Assembly: GCF_900289045.1 (NCBI RefSeq)
Contig: NZ_LT985188.1
Coordinates: 1,240,001 to 1,304,000 of the forward strand
Origin: Micropruina glycogenica
GTDB taxonomy: Bacteria > Actinomycetota > Actinomycetes > Propionibacteriales > Propionibacteriaceae
DNA: 64,000 bases
Direction of reading: 5' to 3'
Made by a program: the position numbers and the translations under genes. The notes beneath the pieces were generated by a model. The model searched no databases, was not told the DNA's origin, and saw only the letters and a program-made list of their open reading frames with translations. Positions 29,219 through 37,748 of this stretch are shown here, piece after piece (positions within the stretch are counted from its first letter, which is position 1; each line of letters starts with the position of its first letter).

Positions 29219-30559
29219 TCAGGGGATGTACCGCATCGGGTTCACGACGCCGCCGTTCACGTAGACCTGCAGGTGCAGATGGCAGCCCGTCGACAGCCCG
29301 GTGGTGCCCACGTAGCCGATCAGCTGGCCCTGCTTCACCCGCTGGCCACGGTGCACGATGATGCGCGACTGGTGGGCGTAGCCGGTTGAGACGTACTTGC
29401 CGCCGATGATGCCGTGGTCGATGACGGTGTAGTTGCCGAAGCCACCCTGGCGGCCCGCGCTGGCCACCCGGCCGTCGTTCGCGGCGTAGATCGCCATACC
29501 GCAGGGTGCGCCGAAGTCGGTGCCGCGATGCATGCGCCACACGTGCAGGATCGGGTGGTAACGAAGCCCGAAGGGCGAACCCGGCGAGACGTTGACAGGC
29601 CTGATGAACCCCTTGGACGACTGGTTGCGTGGCACGTAGGTCTTGCCCGCCTTCTTCGCAGCGGCGCGGCGCTTCGCCTCGGCCGCGGCTGCCTTCTTGC
29701 GAGCGATCTCGGCGCGGCGCCGGATCTCGGCCGAGATCTTCGCCTCCTGCGACTGCAGCTTGCGGTATTCGGCCTGCTCGGCGGCGAGGTCTGCCTTGGC
29801 GGCCGTCTTGGCCTTGGCCAGGCTGGCCACCTTGCCCGAGACGTTCGCCCGGGCCAGGGCCGCCTGGCTCTGCAACACCTTGAGGTGGGCCACGTTCGCT
29901 TCGGACTCGGCCTTGTCGGCAGCGATCTGCTGCTCGATCACGGCCTGAGCCTGCTGAGCGGCCACCAGTTTGGCCTTCAAGTCACGCAGTCGCTTCAGTT
30001 GGGCGGTGGTGGCGTCGAACACGGTGGTCGACCAGTGCAGCCGCTGCGAGAGGTCGCCGGTGTCGGCCGAGTCAAATACCACGCTCAGGCCGACCAGATC
30101 GGTCTGCTGCTGAAAGGCGTCGCGAGCGACCTGGCCCATCACGCTGAGTTGGGCGTCGACTTCGGCCCTGGCTGCCGCCACGGCCTGCTTGGCCTTCGCG
30201 AGCTTGTCGCGGGCCGCGGCCAGCCGGGCAGCGATGGCGGCATCCTGGCTCTTGGCCTGCGCCACGGCGGCGTCGGCCGCCGAAAGCGCGCGTTGGGCCT
30301 TGGCCAGCGCCGACTGCGCCTTGGCCAGTTTGGCCACGGCCTTCGACATTTCGGCCTTCGACTCGGCGACGTCCTTCTTCGACGCGACGATCGACTTGCG
30401 CACGTCGTCGCGCTTGTCGTTGAGGTCGTCGGCGGCTGCGGGCGAGACCAGCCCGAGGGTCAGGCAGAGCGTCAGCGCGGCGATCAGCGAACGCAACAAA
30501 CGCGAAGCGGTCGCAGGTGTGTTCTTCGTTGTGCAGGTGGGGGAAGTCACCTGGTTCAC
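29219..30559 (-). CDS. M23 peptidase with coiled coil, FtsEX-linked hydrolase
   Basis: A 446-residue secreted protein with signal peptide LLRSLIAALTLCLTLGLVSPAAA. A long alanine/lysine-rich coiled coil spans roughly residues 45-300, broken by a helical insert near 145-190. The C-terminal LytM domain has the zinc ligands in HRGTDFGAPCG (HxxxD) and HLHLQV (HxH), plus GYVGTTGLSTGC. The arrangement is that of EnvC/PcsB-type hydrolases activated by FtsEX. Its location directly downstream of ftsE-ftsX (37-base gap) supports that role. The HxH catalytic residues are present, so it should be enzymatically active rather than only an activator. Confidence 0.9.
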   Translation of the reverse strand: MNQVTSPTCTTKNTPATASRLLRSLIAALTLCLTLGLVSPAAADDLNDKRDDVRKSIVASKKDVAESKAEMSKAVAKLAKAQSALAKAQRALSAADAAVAQAKSQDAAIAARLAAARDKLAKAKQAVAAARAEVDAQLSVMGQVARDAFQQQTDLVGLSVVFDSADTGDLSQRLHWSTTVFDATTAQLKRLRDLKAKLVAAQQAQAVIEQQIAADKAESEANVAHLKVLQSQAALARANVSGKVASLAKAKTAAKADLAAEQAEYRKLQSQEAKISAEIRRRAEIARKKAAAAEAKRRAAAKKAGKTYVPRNQSSKGFIRPVNVSPGSPFGLRYHPILHVWRMHRGTDFGAPCGMAIYAANDGRVASAGRQGGFGNYTVIDHGIIGGKYVSTGYAHQSRIIVHRGQRVKQGQLIGYVGTTGLSTGCHLHLQVYVNGGVVNPMRYIP

Positions 30560-30596
30560 GATCGGGCCCCAATCGGTTGGCGAGGGCCCGGTGCGA

Positions 30597-31499
30597 CTAG
30601 ACCCTCAGGTACTTTCGAGTGGCGATCAGCGTGGGGATGACAGAAAGCACCACCGCCACGGCGATGACCCCGAGCATTGCCAATCCGACGTGTGACCAGC
30701 CAATCCACTCCACACTCTCGCGTGAGGGTTGAGCCTTGTCGATAATCAAGAACTTTTGTAGCGCAGCCAATGATCCACAGGCCAAAAGCGCTCCTGCCAG
30801 GGCAGCGACGAGAGATTCGAGCAGGAACGGCACCATGATGTACCAGTTTGAGGCGCCTACCAGCCGCATGATCCCCAGTTCGCGGCGGCGCGAGAACGCG
30901 GCCATGCGAATCGTCGTGCCGATCTGTAGCGCGGCCGCCAGCAACAACAGCACGCTGAGCCCGATGGTCGTCCATTTGGCGATGTTGAGCCAGTCGAACA
31001 GAGGGTCGAGGTACTGGCGAAGATCGCTGACGGCCTGCACGCCGGGCAGGCCGGAGACGGCCGAGACCACGCCCTGGTACTGCTCAGGGTTCTTCAGCTT
31101 GATTCTGAAGTTGTCTTGCATCATGTCTTGGGTCATGTCGGCCAGCACCGGAGAGTCCTTGAAGACGCGCTGGAAGTCGACCCACACCTCGGCCTTGCTC
31201 TCGTAGTAGACCGTGGCGACCTCGGGGTTGGTCTCGAGCGTGGTGCGAATGGCGTTCTTCTGGGCGTCGGTGGCCCCTTGGCCCGGGTCACAGTTGCCGC
31301 CCTTGCTGTCGGCGACGCACAAGAACACGCTGATTTCGATCTTGTCGTACCAACGGCCCTTGAGCAGCTCGACTTGTTGGGCGCCCAGCAGGCCGCCACC
31401 GAACAGTGTCAGCGAGACCCACATGGTGACGATCACGGCCAGGGTCATGCTGAGGTTTCGACGCAGGCCTGACCAGGCCTCACGCAGGGTGTGCCGCAT
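30597..31499 (-). CDS. ftsX: Cell division protein FtsX
   Basis: The membrane component of FtsEX, 300 residues. A helix at residues 18-40 (LSMTLAVIVTMWVSLTLFGGGLL) is followed by the extracytoplasmic domain, which interacts with the peptidoglycan hydrolase, and then three C-terminal helices (WTTIGLSVLLLLAAALQIGTT, VPFLLESLVAALAGALLAC and VGLAMLGVIAVAVVLSVIP). The coupling sequence REKLGIMRLVGA-like (RRRELGIMRLVGASNWYI) is intact. It lies between ftsE and the M23 hydrolase gene on the same strand. Confidence 0.96.
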   Translation of the reverse strand: MRHTLREAWSGLRRNLSMTLAVIVTMWVSLTLFGGGLLGAQQVELLKGRWYDKIEISVFLCVADSKGGNCDPGQGATDAQKNAIRTTLETNPEVATVYYESKAEVWVDFQRVFKDSPVLADMTQDMMQDNFRIKLKNPEQYQGVVSAVSGLPGVQAVSDLRQYLDPLFDWLNIAKWTTIGLSVLLLLAAALQIGTTIRMAAFSRRRELGIMRLVGASNWYIMVPFLLESLVAALAGALLACGSLAALQKFLIIDKAQPSRESVEWIGWSHVGLAMLGVIAVAVVLSVIPTLIATRKYLRV

Positions 31500-31556
31500 G
31501 GCGGGCTCCTTGCTCGGGTCGGGACGGGCTGGGCTGGATTCGCGCGGTGATCGTCA

Positions 31557-32240
<684 letters not shown>

Positions 32241-32553
32241 GTGATTGGACTCCGGTCGGGTTGACGATGGGAAGTTTCGCGAGCGTGCCGCTGCGCCGAC
32301 CAGCTTGAAGTCTAGGCGAGCCTGCTCACCAGGCTCGACGCGCCACGCCCGGGGCGGGCCGGTTGGCGCGCATTGTCGCTGGTCGAGCCTGTCGAGACCC
32401 CTGGTGGTTGCCGAAGCCCCGATTTCGCTGGTCGAGCCTGTCGAGAGCCGTTGCGCCTAGGGGCCTAGACGAGCTGAACCAACGACCCTCGCGTTGCTCA
32501 ATGGTGGTTTCGAAGAGCTCAACCGCGCGTTTCGGCAGTGATGAGCGCCTGCC
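32241..32553. repeat. Intergenic region with two GCTGGTCGAGCCTGTCGAGA repeats
   Basis: The gap between prfB and ftsE has no credible gene. It contains two direct copies of GCTGGTCGAGCCTGTCGAGA at 32378-32397 and 32427-32446, 49 bases apart, belonging to the same dispersed family seen near 21850, 21940, 58290 and 59105. The ftsE promoter should also lie here, but no confident hexamers were found. Confidence 0.7.
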
Positions 32554-33663
32554 TCAGCGCTCCCCCTGCTGGCGGCGCCAGCGAATGCCGGCGTCGATGA
32601 AGCCGTCCAGATCACCGTCGAACACCGCGTCGGGGCTGCCCACCTCATAGTCGGTGCGCAGGTCTTTGACCATCTGGTAGGGGTGCAGCACATAGCTGCG
32701 CATCTGCGAACCCCACGAGTTGCCGGCGTCGCTCTTCAGCGCGTTGAGTTCGGCCTCGCGGTCACGGCGGGCCTTCTCGAGCAACCGTGACTGCAGCACC
32801 TTCATAGCCGCCACTTTGTTCTGCAACTGGCTCTTCTCGTTCTGGCAGCTGACCACGATGCCGGTGGGCAGGTGGGTGAGCCGCACCGCCGAGTCGGTGG
32901 TGTTGACGCTCTGGCCGCCGGGACCGGAGCTGCGAAAGACGTCCACCCGAATGTCGGCCTCGGGAATCTCGATGTGGTCGGCCTCTTCGGTGACCGGCAA
33001 CACCTCGACGCCCGCGAACGACGTCTGGCGCCGGCCCTGGTTGTCGAACGGGCTGATGCGCACCAGCCGGTGGGTGCCCTGCTCGACGCTGAGCGTGCCG
33101 TAGGCGAAGGGCGCCTTGACCGTGAAGGTCGCCGACTTGATGCCTGCTTCCTCGGCGTAGCTGGTGTCGTACACCTCGGCGGCGTATCCGTGCCGCTCGG
33201 ACCAGCGCAGGTACATGCGCAGCAACATCTCGGCGAAGTCGGCTGCGTCCACCCCGCCGGCCTCGGACCGGATGGTCACCACGGCGTCACGCTCGTCGTA
33301 GTCGCCGTTGAGCAGCGTGCGCACCTCGAGCCCTTGAATGTCGGTGGCCAGCCGGCTCAGTTCGCGGCCGGCCTCGGCCAGGGTGTCGGCGTCGTCCTCT
33401 TCCTGGCCCAGTTCGATCAGTACGGCCAGATCGTCCACCCGTTGCCGAAGCCCGGCCAGCCGGTCGACCTCGGCCTGCAGTGCCGACAGCTTCGAGGTGA
33501 CGCGTTGCGCGTTGTCCTGGTCGTTCCAGAGATCGGGGGCGGAGGCCTGCTCTTGCAGTTCGGCGATCTGGACGCGCTTGCCCTCAGGGTCGAGAACCGT
33601 CTCGATCGACGTCAGAGTCTTGTCGAGTTCGGCGAGATCGGTCAGCAGGTCAGCAGCAGCCAC
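32554..33663 (-). CDS. prfB: Peptide chain release factor 2
   Basis: RF2, which releases peptides at UGA and UAA. The protein is 369 residues from the GTG at 33663 ([17 protein letters not shown]). The stop-codon recognition tripeptide SPF is present in [20 protein letters not shown], and the catalytic GGQ lies in [20 protein letters not shown]. No in-frame UGA or programmed frameshift signal is present near the start, so expression appears not to be autoregulated as in Escherichia coli. The long open frame upstream of 33663 is not credible. prfB-ftsE-ftsX-smpB is a conserved actinobacterial gene order. Confidence 0.97.
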   Translation of the reverse strand: MAAADLLTDLAELDKTLTSIETVLDPEGKRVQIAELQEQASAPDLWNDQDNAQRVTSKLSALQAEVDRLAGLRQRVDDLAVLIELGQEEDDADTLAEAGRELSRLATDIQGLEVRTLLNGDYDERDAVVTIRSEAGGVDAADFAEMLLRMYLRWSERHGYAAEVYDTSYAEEAGIKSATFTVKAPFAYGTLSVEQGTHRLVRISPFDNQGRRQTSFAGVEVLPVTEEADHIEIPEADIRVDVFRSSGPGGQSVNTTDSAVRLTHLPTGIVVSCQNEKSQLQNKVAAMKVLQSRLLEKARRDREAELNALKSDAGNSWGSQMRSYVLHPYQMVKDLRTDYEVGSPDAVFDGDLDGFIDAGIRWRRQQGER

Positions 33664-33756
33664 AAGGGAGCAGCTTACTCGAAGCGGCTCTCGCGGTCGC
33701 GCGGCTATCGACGTGACCAGTCGCCGTTCGTCGGGTGGGTAACGAGAGGAGAAGAC

Positions 33757-33807
33757 ATGCCAACGCAGCAGCACCGACGGCCCGTCGCCGGGGGGTGGGT
33801 GCGATGA
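33757..33807 (+). CDS. Possible 16-residue leader ORF
   Basis: ATG at 33757 is preceded by AGGAG at five-base spacing, one of the better ribosome-binding sites in the region. The peptide is [16 protein letters not shown], and its TGA stop overlaps the ATG of the next small ORF (ATGA at 33804-33807). The coupling suggests real translation, but no homologue is recognised. Confidence 0.35.
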   Translation: MPTQQHRRPVAGGWVR

Positions 33808-33995
33808 CCCTGCCACTGGCACAGTTCGTCCAACGGGCCGAACGCGAGGCCGAGCCGCGCAGCGGCGCAGGTCACCCGCCGGCCGACGTGTTTGCACCCA
33901 CCCGCCGCCGACGGGTCGCGCCAGCCTTTCAGAAAATACTGACGCTGATTAGCGTGCAGGTTGTCGATCGGCGTGCGGTTCGTTCGATGAAGTGA
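33804..33995 (+). CDS. Possible 63-residue basic protein, translationally coupled
   Basis: It begins [20 protein letters not shown] and ends in a basic, partly hydrophobic segment ([21 protein letters not shown]). The ATG overlaps the stop of the upstream 16-codon ORF. No domain or family is recognised. It may be a real small protein or chance open frame in GC-rich DNA. Confidence 0.3.
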   Translation: MTLPLAQFVQRAEREAEPRSGAGHPPADVFAPTRRRRVAPAFQKILTLISVQVVDRRAVRSMK

Positions 33996-34147
33996 CTTGC
34001 TGTTCGGCGGTGGCTGAGGGCGTGCATCGCACCGCCGACGGCAGAGGTGTACCGGGTTGTCCATCGACCGAGCAGAACGCCGCGAGGTGCGTGCTCAGGC
34101 GCCGCGAGCGGCAAGACACTTGAGCGACTCGACACTAGGGTCTGCTC

Positions 34148-34495
34148 ATGACCCTGAAAGTGGTTTCCGTCACCGTCGACAGCACCGATCCCCTGCCGCT
34201 CGCCCAGTGGTGGGCCGACCGGCTCGACGCCCGGATCGTCGCCACCAACGATGGCTGGTTCGTCATCGTTTCAGGCGGCAACGCGCCTGGCCAGCTCGCC
34301 TTTCAGAAGGTCGACGAGGTTACGCCGGGCAAGAACAGTTGGCATCTCGACCTCGGGGTGTCCGACCGTGTGGCGGCGGTCGCCGAATTGGTTACGGCCG
34401 GCGCGACGGTCGTGGACGAGCACACCATGGGCGATTTCACCTGGAGCGTGCTGACCGATCCGCAGGGCAACGTGTTCTGCGTCGCGCCGCACTGA
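34148..34495 (+). CDS. VOC/glyoxalase-family protein
   Basis: A 115-residue single-domain protein of the vicinal oxygen chelate superfamily. It starts LKVVSVTVDSTDPLPLAQWWADRLD. The following GWFVIV, LAFQKVDEV, KNSWHLDLGVSD and TWSVLTDPQGNVFCVAPH segments match the beta-alpha-beta-beta-beta repeat layout of the subgroup with WHLDLxV and DPxGNxFC motifs. The histidine in SWHLDL and the acidic positions could bind a metal. Such proteins range from dioxygenases to resistance proteins, and the substrate is unknown. It is convergent with rskA. Confidence 0.8.
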   Translation: MTLKVVSVTVDSTDPLPLAQWWADRLDARIVATNDGWFVIVSGGNAPGQLAFQKVDEVTPGKNSWHLDLGVSDRVAAVAELVTAGATVVDEHTMGDFTWSVLTDPQGNVFCVAPH

Positions 34496-34514
34496 CCTCG
34501 GCCCGCGGCACGCG

Positions 34515-35243
34515 TCAGGCGAGTGTGCCGCGCAGCACGCTGTCACCGGAGTGCTGCGGCTTACTGTCGAACTGCTCCCGAGAGATGTCGACGATGCGGT
34601 AGCCCTGATCGAACAGGGTGGCGGTGACTGGAAAGACCATTTCTGGCGCCCCGCCGGGTAGCACCCCGATCGACACCATGCGAGCCAGGTCGGTGTTGAT
34701 CAGCCACACTTCCAGGTACCCCGCGCCAGCGTCGAGGGGGGTCACGCGCAGCGTCAGTTCCAGAGTTCCGGCACTGTTGATGAGGGTGGCCTCGCCGCCC
34801 GGCTTCTTGGTGTCGAGGGTGTCGAGCGTGGTCTGCGCCAGCAGCGTCGGTTGCGACTGGGTGAGCCGCGGCACCAGTTGCGAGCCGGCCACGCCGATCG
34901 CCACCCCAGCGGCAGCGGCACCGAACAGCCAGGCCCGGCGTGACCAGTGACGCTCCGACACCGGCGCCGGGTTCTGGACCGGCGCGTCCGAACTGGTGGA
35001 CGCCGTCGCGGGTGGCAGGTCTTCGTGACGGTGGTCATCGACCTCGGCCGCGATCGCGGCCCAGACGAGCTCGGGCGGGTCGGTCAGTTGCACGTCGGCG
35101 GTCGCGGCCACGCGCGCCTTCAGGTCGGTGAGTTCAGCCACTGTTGCCGAGCAGTTCGGGCAGCCGCCGACATGCTCGATGTCAGAGTGTGAAACCTTGT
35201 CGCCCAAGGCGATGGCCGCCAGCACCTCGTCAGTCGGATGCAT
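34515..35243 (-). CDS. rskA: Anti-sigma factor of the RskA type
   Basis: A 242-residue membrane anti-sigma factor. A cytoplasmic zinc-binding anti-sigma segment with H-x3-C-x2-C in EHVGGCPNC lies at residues 24-32. The membrane helix is WLFGAAAAGVAIGVAGSQLV (about residues 109-128). The extracytoplasmic RskA C-terminal domain contains LTLRVTPLDAGAGYLEVWLI and the closing VDISREQFD. It overlaps the sigma gene by 14 bases, the usual arrangement of cotranscribed sigma/anti-sigma pairs. Regulated proteolysis of RskA releases SigK in mycobacteria; the same is assumed here. Confidence 0.88.
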   Translation of the reverse strand: MHPTDEVLAAIALGDKVSHSDIEHVGGCPNCSATVAELTDLKARVAATADVQLTDPPELVWAAIAAEVDDHRHEDLPPATASTSSDAPVQNPAPVSERHWSRRAWLFGAAAAGVAIGVAGSQLVPRLTQSQPTLLAQTTLDTLDTKKPGGEATLINSAGTLELTLRVTPLDAGAGYLEVWLINTDLARMVSIGVLPGGAPEMVFPVTATLFDQGYRIVDISREQFDSKPQHSGDSVLRGTLA

Positions 35244-35802
35244 CGTTACCCACCCCCTCGAGACCGTCGCGTAGTTGCAGCAACCCGCGCCTCAGGTGAC
35301 TCTTCACCGTACCCAACGGCAGTTGCAGCCGGGTGGCGATCTGATCGTGGGTAAGGTCGTCGACGAACGCTAGCCGCAGCACGCCGGCCCGCGGCTCCCC
35401 CAGGCTGTCGAGCAGCTGAGCGATGAGCACCCTGTCGATCACCGTCGCGTCCAGAGCGGTCGGTTCAGGCAGGGTGGCCGCCCGAGTGCGGGCTGCCTGC
35501 AGATCGCGGACGACCCGCGCCCGTTGCGCCAGCCGGTCGGCGACGACGTGCCGGGTGATACCGACCAGCCAGCCCGGGGCGGACCCCCGTGCCGGGTCGA
35601 TCGTGTGTCGGCTGCGCCACGCTGCCACGAACACCCGCTGGGTGACCTCTTCAGCCTCGTGGTGGTCGCCCAGCAGCCTCAACGCCAGGGTGTGCACCAA
35701 GGTGGCGTGCTGGTGGAACAGCTCTGCGAGAGCGGCTTGATCGCCGTCCTTCAGCCTCGGGAGAAGGTCTGCGGCCGCAGCCTCGCCCGATTCGCCCGAC
35801 AC
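35230..35802 (-). CDS. sigK: ECF sigma factor, SigK-like
   Basis: A 190-residue ECF sigma factor. Region 2 reads ALRLLGDHHEAEEVTQRVFVAAWR, and a linker containing TRHVVADRLAQRARVVRDL precedes region 4, LRLAFVDDLTHDQIATRLQLPLGTVKSHLRRGLLQLRDGL. The start is taken at GTG 35802 (VSGESGEAAAADLL), ahead of region 2. The adjacent rskA-type anti-sigma gene and fasciclin-domain gene together reproduce the mycobacterial SigK regulon, in which SigK drives the fasciclin antigens. The SigK assignment rests on this context more than on sequence alone. Confidence 0.85.
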   Translation of the reverse strand: MSGESGEAAAADLLPRLKDGDQAALAELFHQHATLVHTLALRLLGDHHEAEEVTQRVFVAAWRSRHTIDPARGSAPGWLVGITRHVVADRLAQRARVVRDLQAARTRAATLPEPTALDATVIDRVLIAQLLDSLGEPRAGVLRLAFVDDLTHDQIATRLQLPLGTVKSHLRRGLLQLRDGLEGVGNDASD

Positions 35803-35882
35803 GCGGTCAGCATATTGCGGCTGGTGATGCGACGGGCTCCCCCGACCGGGGGAAACCAGGGGGAACCCGTCACGTGCGGTGG

Positions 35883-36530
35883 TCAGAGATCCAGCGGCCG
35901 CAGCACCAGCACGATGCCGTGTGCGACCTGCTTGTTGCCCTTGTTGATGTCGAACGCCAAGGGGTTGATCAGGGGGTTGAGGTCGTTGGGGTCCTGGTCC
36001 TTCAGCACGATCAGCTTCAGCCACTTGCTCTTCACGTCGACGGTGATGGACGCCCCGGGCAGTGCGGTCGCCAGTTTGGCACCGTCGGCCTTCAGCGCGT
36101 CCTTGGCCACGATGGTCGCCCCGGGCACCACGTGATACAGCAGGACGCTCTCGACGGCGTCGACCCCGACTGCCGCCACGAGCTTGTTGAACACCGTCTT
36201 CTCAGAGCTGTACCGCTTTCCACTCAGGTCGTGCACCAGCACTTGAAAGGCGCGGTCGTTGGGAATGAACGCCGTCAGCGGCACCGAGCCGTCGGTGAGC
36301 AGCTTGACCGGGCTGTCGGGCTTGGCCGCGAGGACCGCGAGCACCGCCTCGGTGACGATGTCGTAGTCGTACCAGTTGCGGTCGAACCGGTTGCCGTCGG
36401 AGGTGAGGACGGCCGCGAGGCTGCGGTCGCCCAGTTCGGCGGCGTGCGCCGTGGTCGGGCCGAGAATGACGCCTGCGGTGCACGTGACGACGCCGGCAGC
36501 GATGCCGGCGATGGTGCGTCGGAGTTGCAT
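35883..36530 (-). CDS. Secreted fasciclin-domain protein
   Basis: A 215-residue secreted protein with signal peptide (MQLRRTIAGIAAGVVTCTAG to about TTAHAAEL) and one FAS1 domain. FAS1 motifs are visible: the H1-like PLTAFIPNDRAFQVLVHDL, the YH-type VLLYHVVPGATIV, and the closing VAHGIVLVLRPLDL. FAS1 proteins act in cell-surface adhesion; the mycobacterial MPT70/MPT83 are the best known. It is upstream of sigK-rskA on the same strand with an 80-base gap, suggesting that it belongs to the SigK regulon. The ATG at 36530 is chosen for its signal peptide. Confidence 0.9.
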   Translation of the reverse strand: MQLRRTIAGIAAGVVTCTAGVILGPTTAHAAELGDRSLAAVLTSDGNRFDRNWYDYDIVTEAVLAVLAAKPDSPVKLLTDGSVPLTAFIPNDRAFQVLVHDLSGKRYSSEKTVFNKLVAAVGVDAVESVLLYHVVPGATIVAKDALKADGAKLATALPGASITVDVKSKWLKLIVLKDQDPNDLNPLINPLAFDINKGNKQVAHGIVLVLRPLDL

Positions 36531-36907
36531 GGTGGTCCCTTCGGTCGAGCGCTGCGCGATACGCAGTTCCACCCCTATTTCTTCGCGAGCAGCGCGTTCG
36601 GATGCAGCGAGCGCGTGTCGAATCAGCCATTCGGCGACAGGCGCGGCACTGCGGCCTGCGCCCGAACTAGTGGTTTGCATTCCGGCATGCCCCTCAACCC
36701 GGCAGCCCGGCGCCTGCCCGTCGTCGCGGCATGCCCCTCAACCCGGCAGCCCGGCGCCATGGGTCGCCAGGCCGCGACGGCCGGCTCGGCGAGGCGCGCG
36801 CACCAGTACCGACAGCCGGGCAGCGCGACCCCGGACCCAGAGATCCCGGCATCCGCCGGGATGACGGCGTGGGGCGGGGCCGGGATCAAGGATGGTCGCG
36901 ACCGCGG
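36531..36907. repeat. Intergenic region with a 32-bp duplicated block and an ATCCCGGC repeat
   Basis: Upstream of the fasciclin gene the sequence holds two identical 32-bp blocks at 36683-36714 and 36727-36758 (they begin CGGCATGCCCCTCAACCCGG), 44 bases apart. A copy of the dispersed hairpin ATCCCGGCATCCGCCGGGAT lies at about 36843-36862. The fasciclin promoter should lie between 36531 and about 36640, but no certain elements were found. Confidence 0.7.
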
Positions 36908-36981
36908 TGGGCGCAGAGGGACTCGAACCCCCGACCGCCTGCTTGTAAGGCAGGTGCTCTAACCAACTGAGCTATGCGCCC
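36908..36981 (-). tRNA. tRNA-Val, anticodon TAC
   Basis: A 74-nt cloverleaf on the minus strand. The acceptor GGGCGC pairs with GCGCCC plus discriminator A, the D-arm is AGCTCAGTTGGTTAGAGCA, and the anticodon stem is CCTGC/GCAGG with loop CTTACAA and anticodon TAC. The T-arm contains GGTTCGAGTCC. CCA is not encoded. UAC reads valine GUA/GUG codons. Confidence 0.95.
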
Positions 36982-37020
36982 GTACTCGGCGCCCCATTGT
37001 GCCAGGTATTGCGACGGCGA

Positions 37021-37165
37021 TTGAGATCCCGGCATTCGCCGGGATGACGAGGTCACTGCGCTGCCAACCCTGGCTTGACCTTGAGATCCCTGCAGCGCCG
37101 CGACGACGAATCAGTGCGCTTGCCAGCCCTGTTGAGATCCCGCGTTGGCCGAGATCAAGGGCCAC
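37021..37165. repeat. Degenerate tandem repeat near tRNA-Val
   Basis: Three successive units of about 55-60 bp begin with TTGAGATCCC (at 37021, 37081 and 37132). They share later blocks such as GCGCTGCCAACCCTGG versus GCGCTTGCCAGCCCTG. The first contains an intact ATCCCGGCATTCGCCGGGAT hairpin; in the later units the hairpin has decayed. Confidence 0.65.
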
Positions 37166-37184
37166 GTCTGAGTGATGGCTGGGG

Positions 37185-37607
37185 TTACCGCCGGCCGGCC
37201 CTGGGGCGAACCAGCTTCTGCGCCTGCCAGTTGGCCGACACCGATGCCGGGTTGGCCACCGAGAGTCCTGCGGTGAGAGCACCTTCGGCCAGGTCGGTGG
37301 GGTCGACGTAGTCGGTACGGCCCACCTTCGGGGTGAGCAGCCAGATGTAACCGGTGGGTGAGAGGTCGGTGAGCGCGTCCACGAGGCCGTCGGCCACGTC
37401 GCCGTCGCTGTCGCGCCACCACAGCAGCACCACGTCGACCGCCTCGGTGGCTTCGTAGAGCAGGTCGGCGTCGATGGCGTCCATGACCTGCTCGCGGAGG
37501 GCGTCGTCAACGTCGTCGCCCCACCCGAGTTCTTGCACGGCCAAGCCGGGGACCAACCCGAGGGCGACCGCCCCTGCGCCCTTGGTGCTGCCGTCACTGG
37601 TGGGCAA
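37185..37607 (-). CDS. DUF3052 protein
   Basis: A 140-residue cytoplasmic protein beginning with a TTG start (MPTSDGSTKG). The family core is LGLVPGLAVQELGWGDDVDDALR, followed by VDVVLLWWRDSDGDVADGLVDAL and GYIWLLTPKVGRTDYVDPTDLAEGA, which matches DUF3052. The family is found beside aceE in many actinobacteria, and this placement is reproduced here; its function is unknown. A terminator separates it from the upstream aceE gene on the same strand. Confidence 0.9.
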   Translation of the reverse strand: MPTSDGSTKGAGAVALGLVPGLAVQELGWGDDVDDALREQVMDAIDADLLYEATEAVDVVLLWWRDSDGDVADGLVDALTDLSPTGYIWLLTPKVGRTDYVDPTDLAEGALTAGLSVANPASVSANWQAQKLVRPRAGRR

Positions 37608-37699
37608 CTGCTTTCGCTCCCGTCCGATCGAACCTTGTACGCGTAGTCACAGCCTGCCAGATACCCCGCCGGTCGAAAAGCGCCAGAACCGGCGAGCAG

Positions 37700-37734
37700 A
37701 AGGCCGGCACCCCCGATCAGGAGGTGCCGGCCTT
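37700..37734 (-). terminator. Terminator after aceE
   Basis: AAGGCCGGCACC and GGTGCCGGCCTT (12-bp arms, 11-nt loop) form a strong hairpin 15 bases beyond the aceE stop, ahead of the DUF3052 gene. The A/T ends of the arms are compatible with termination. Confidence 0.8.
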
Positions 37735-37748
37735 CGCGTGGCCGTTGA

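Larger units (their letters stand above)
33664..34147. other. 484-base gap holding only two possible small ORFs
   Basis: Apart from the small ORF pair at 33757-33995, nothing recognisable was found between prfB and the VOC gene. The region is divergent and should carry the promoters of both neighbours. The open frames on the minus strand here show no family resemblance. Confidence 0.5.

Noticed and set aside
32554-33663. Programmed +1 frameshift in prfB
   Set aside because: The frame is uninterrupted from the GTG start and no internal UGA or CUU-UGA site is present.
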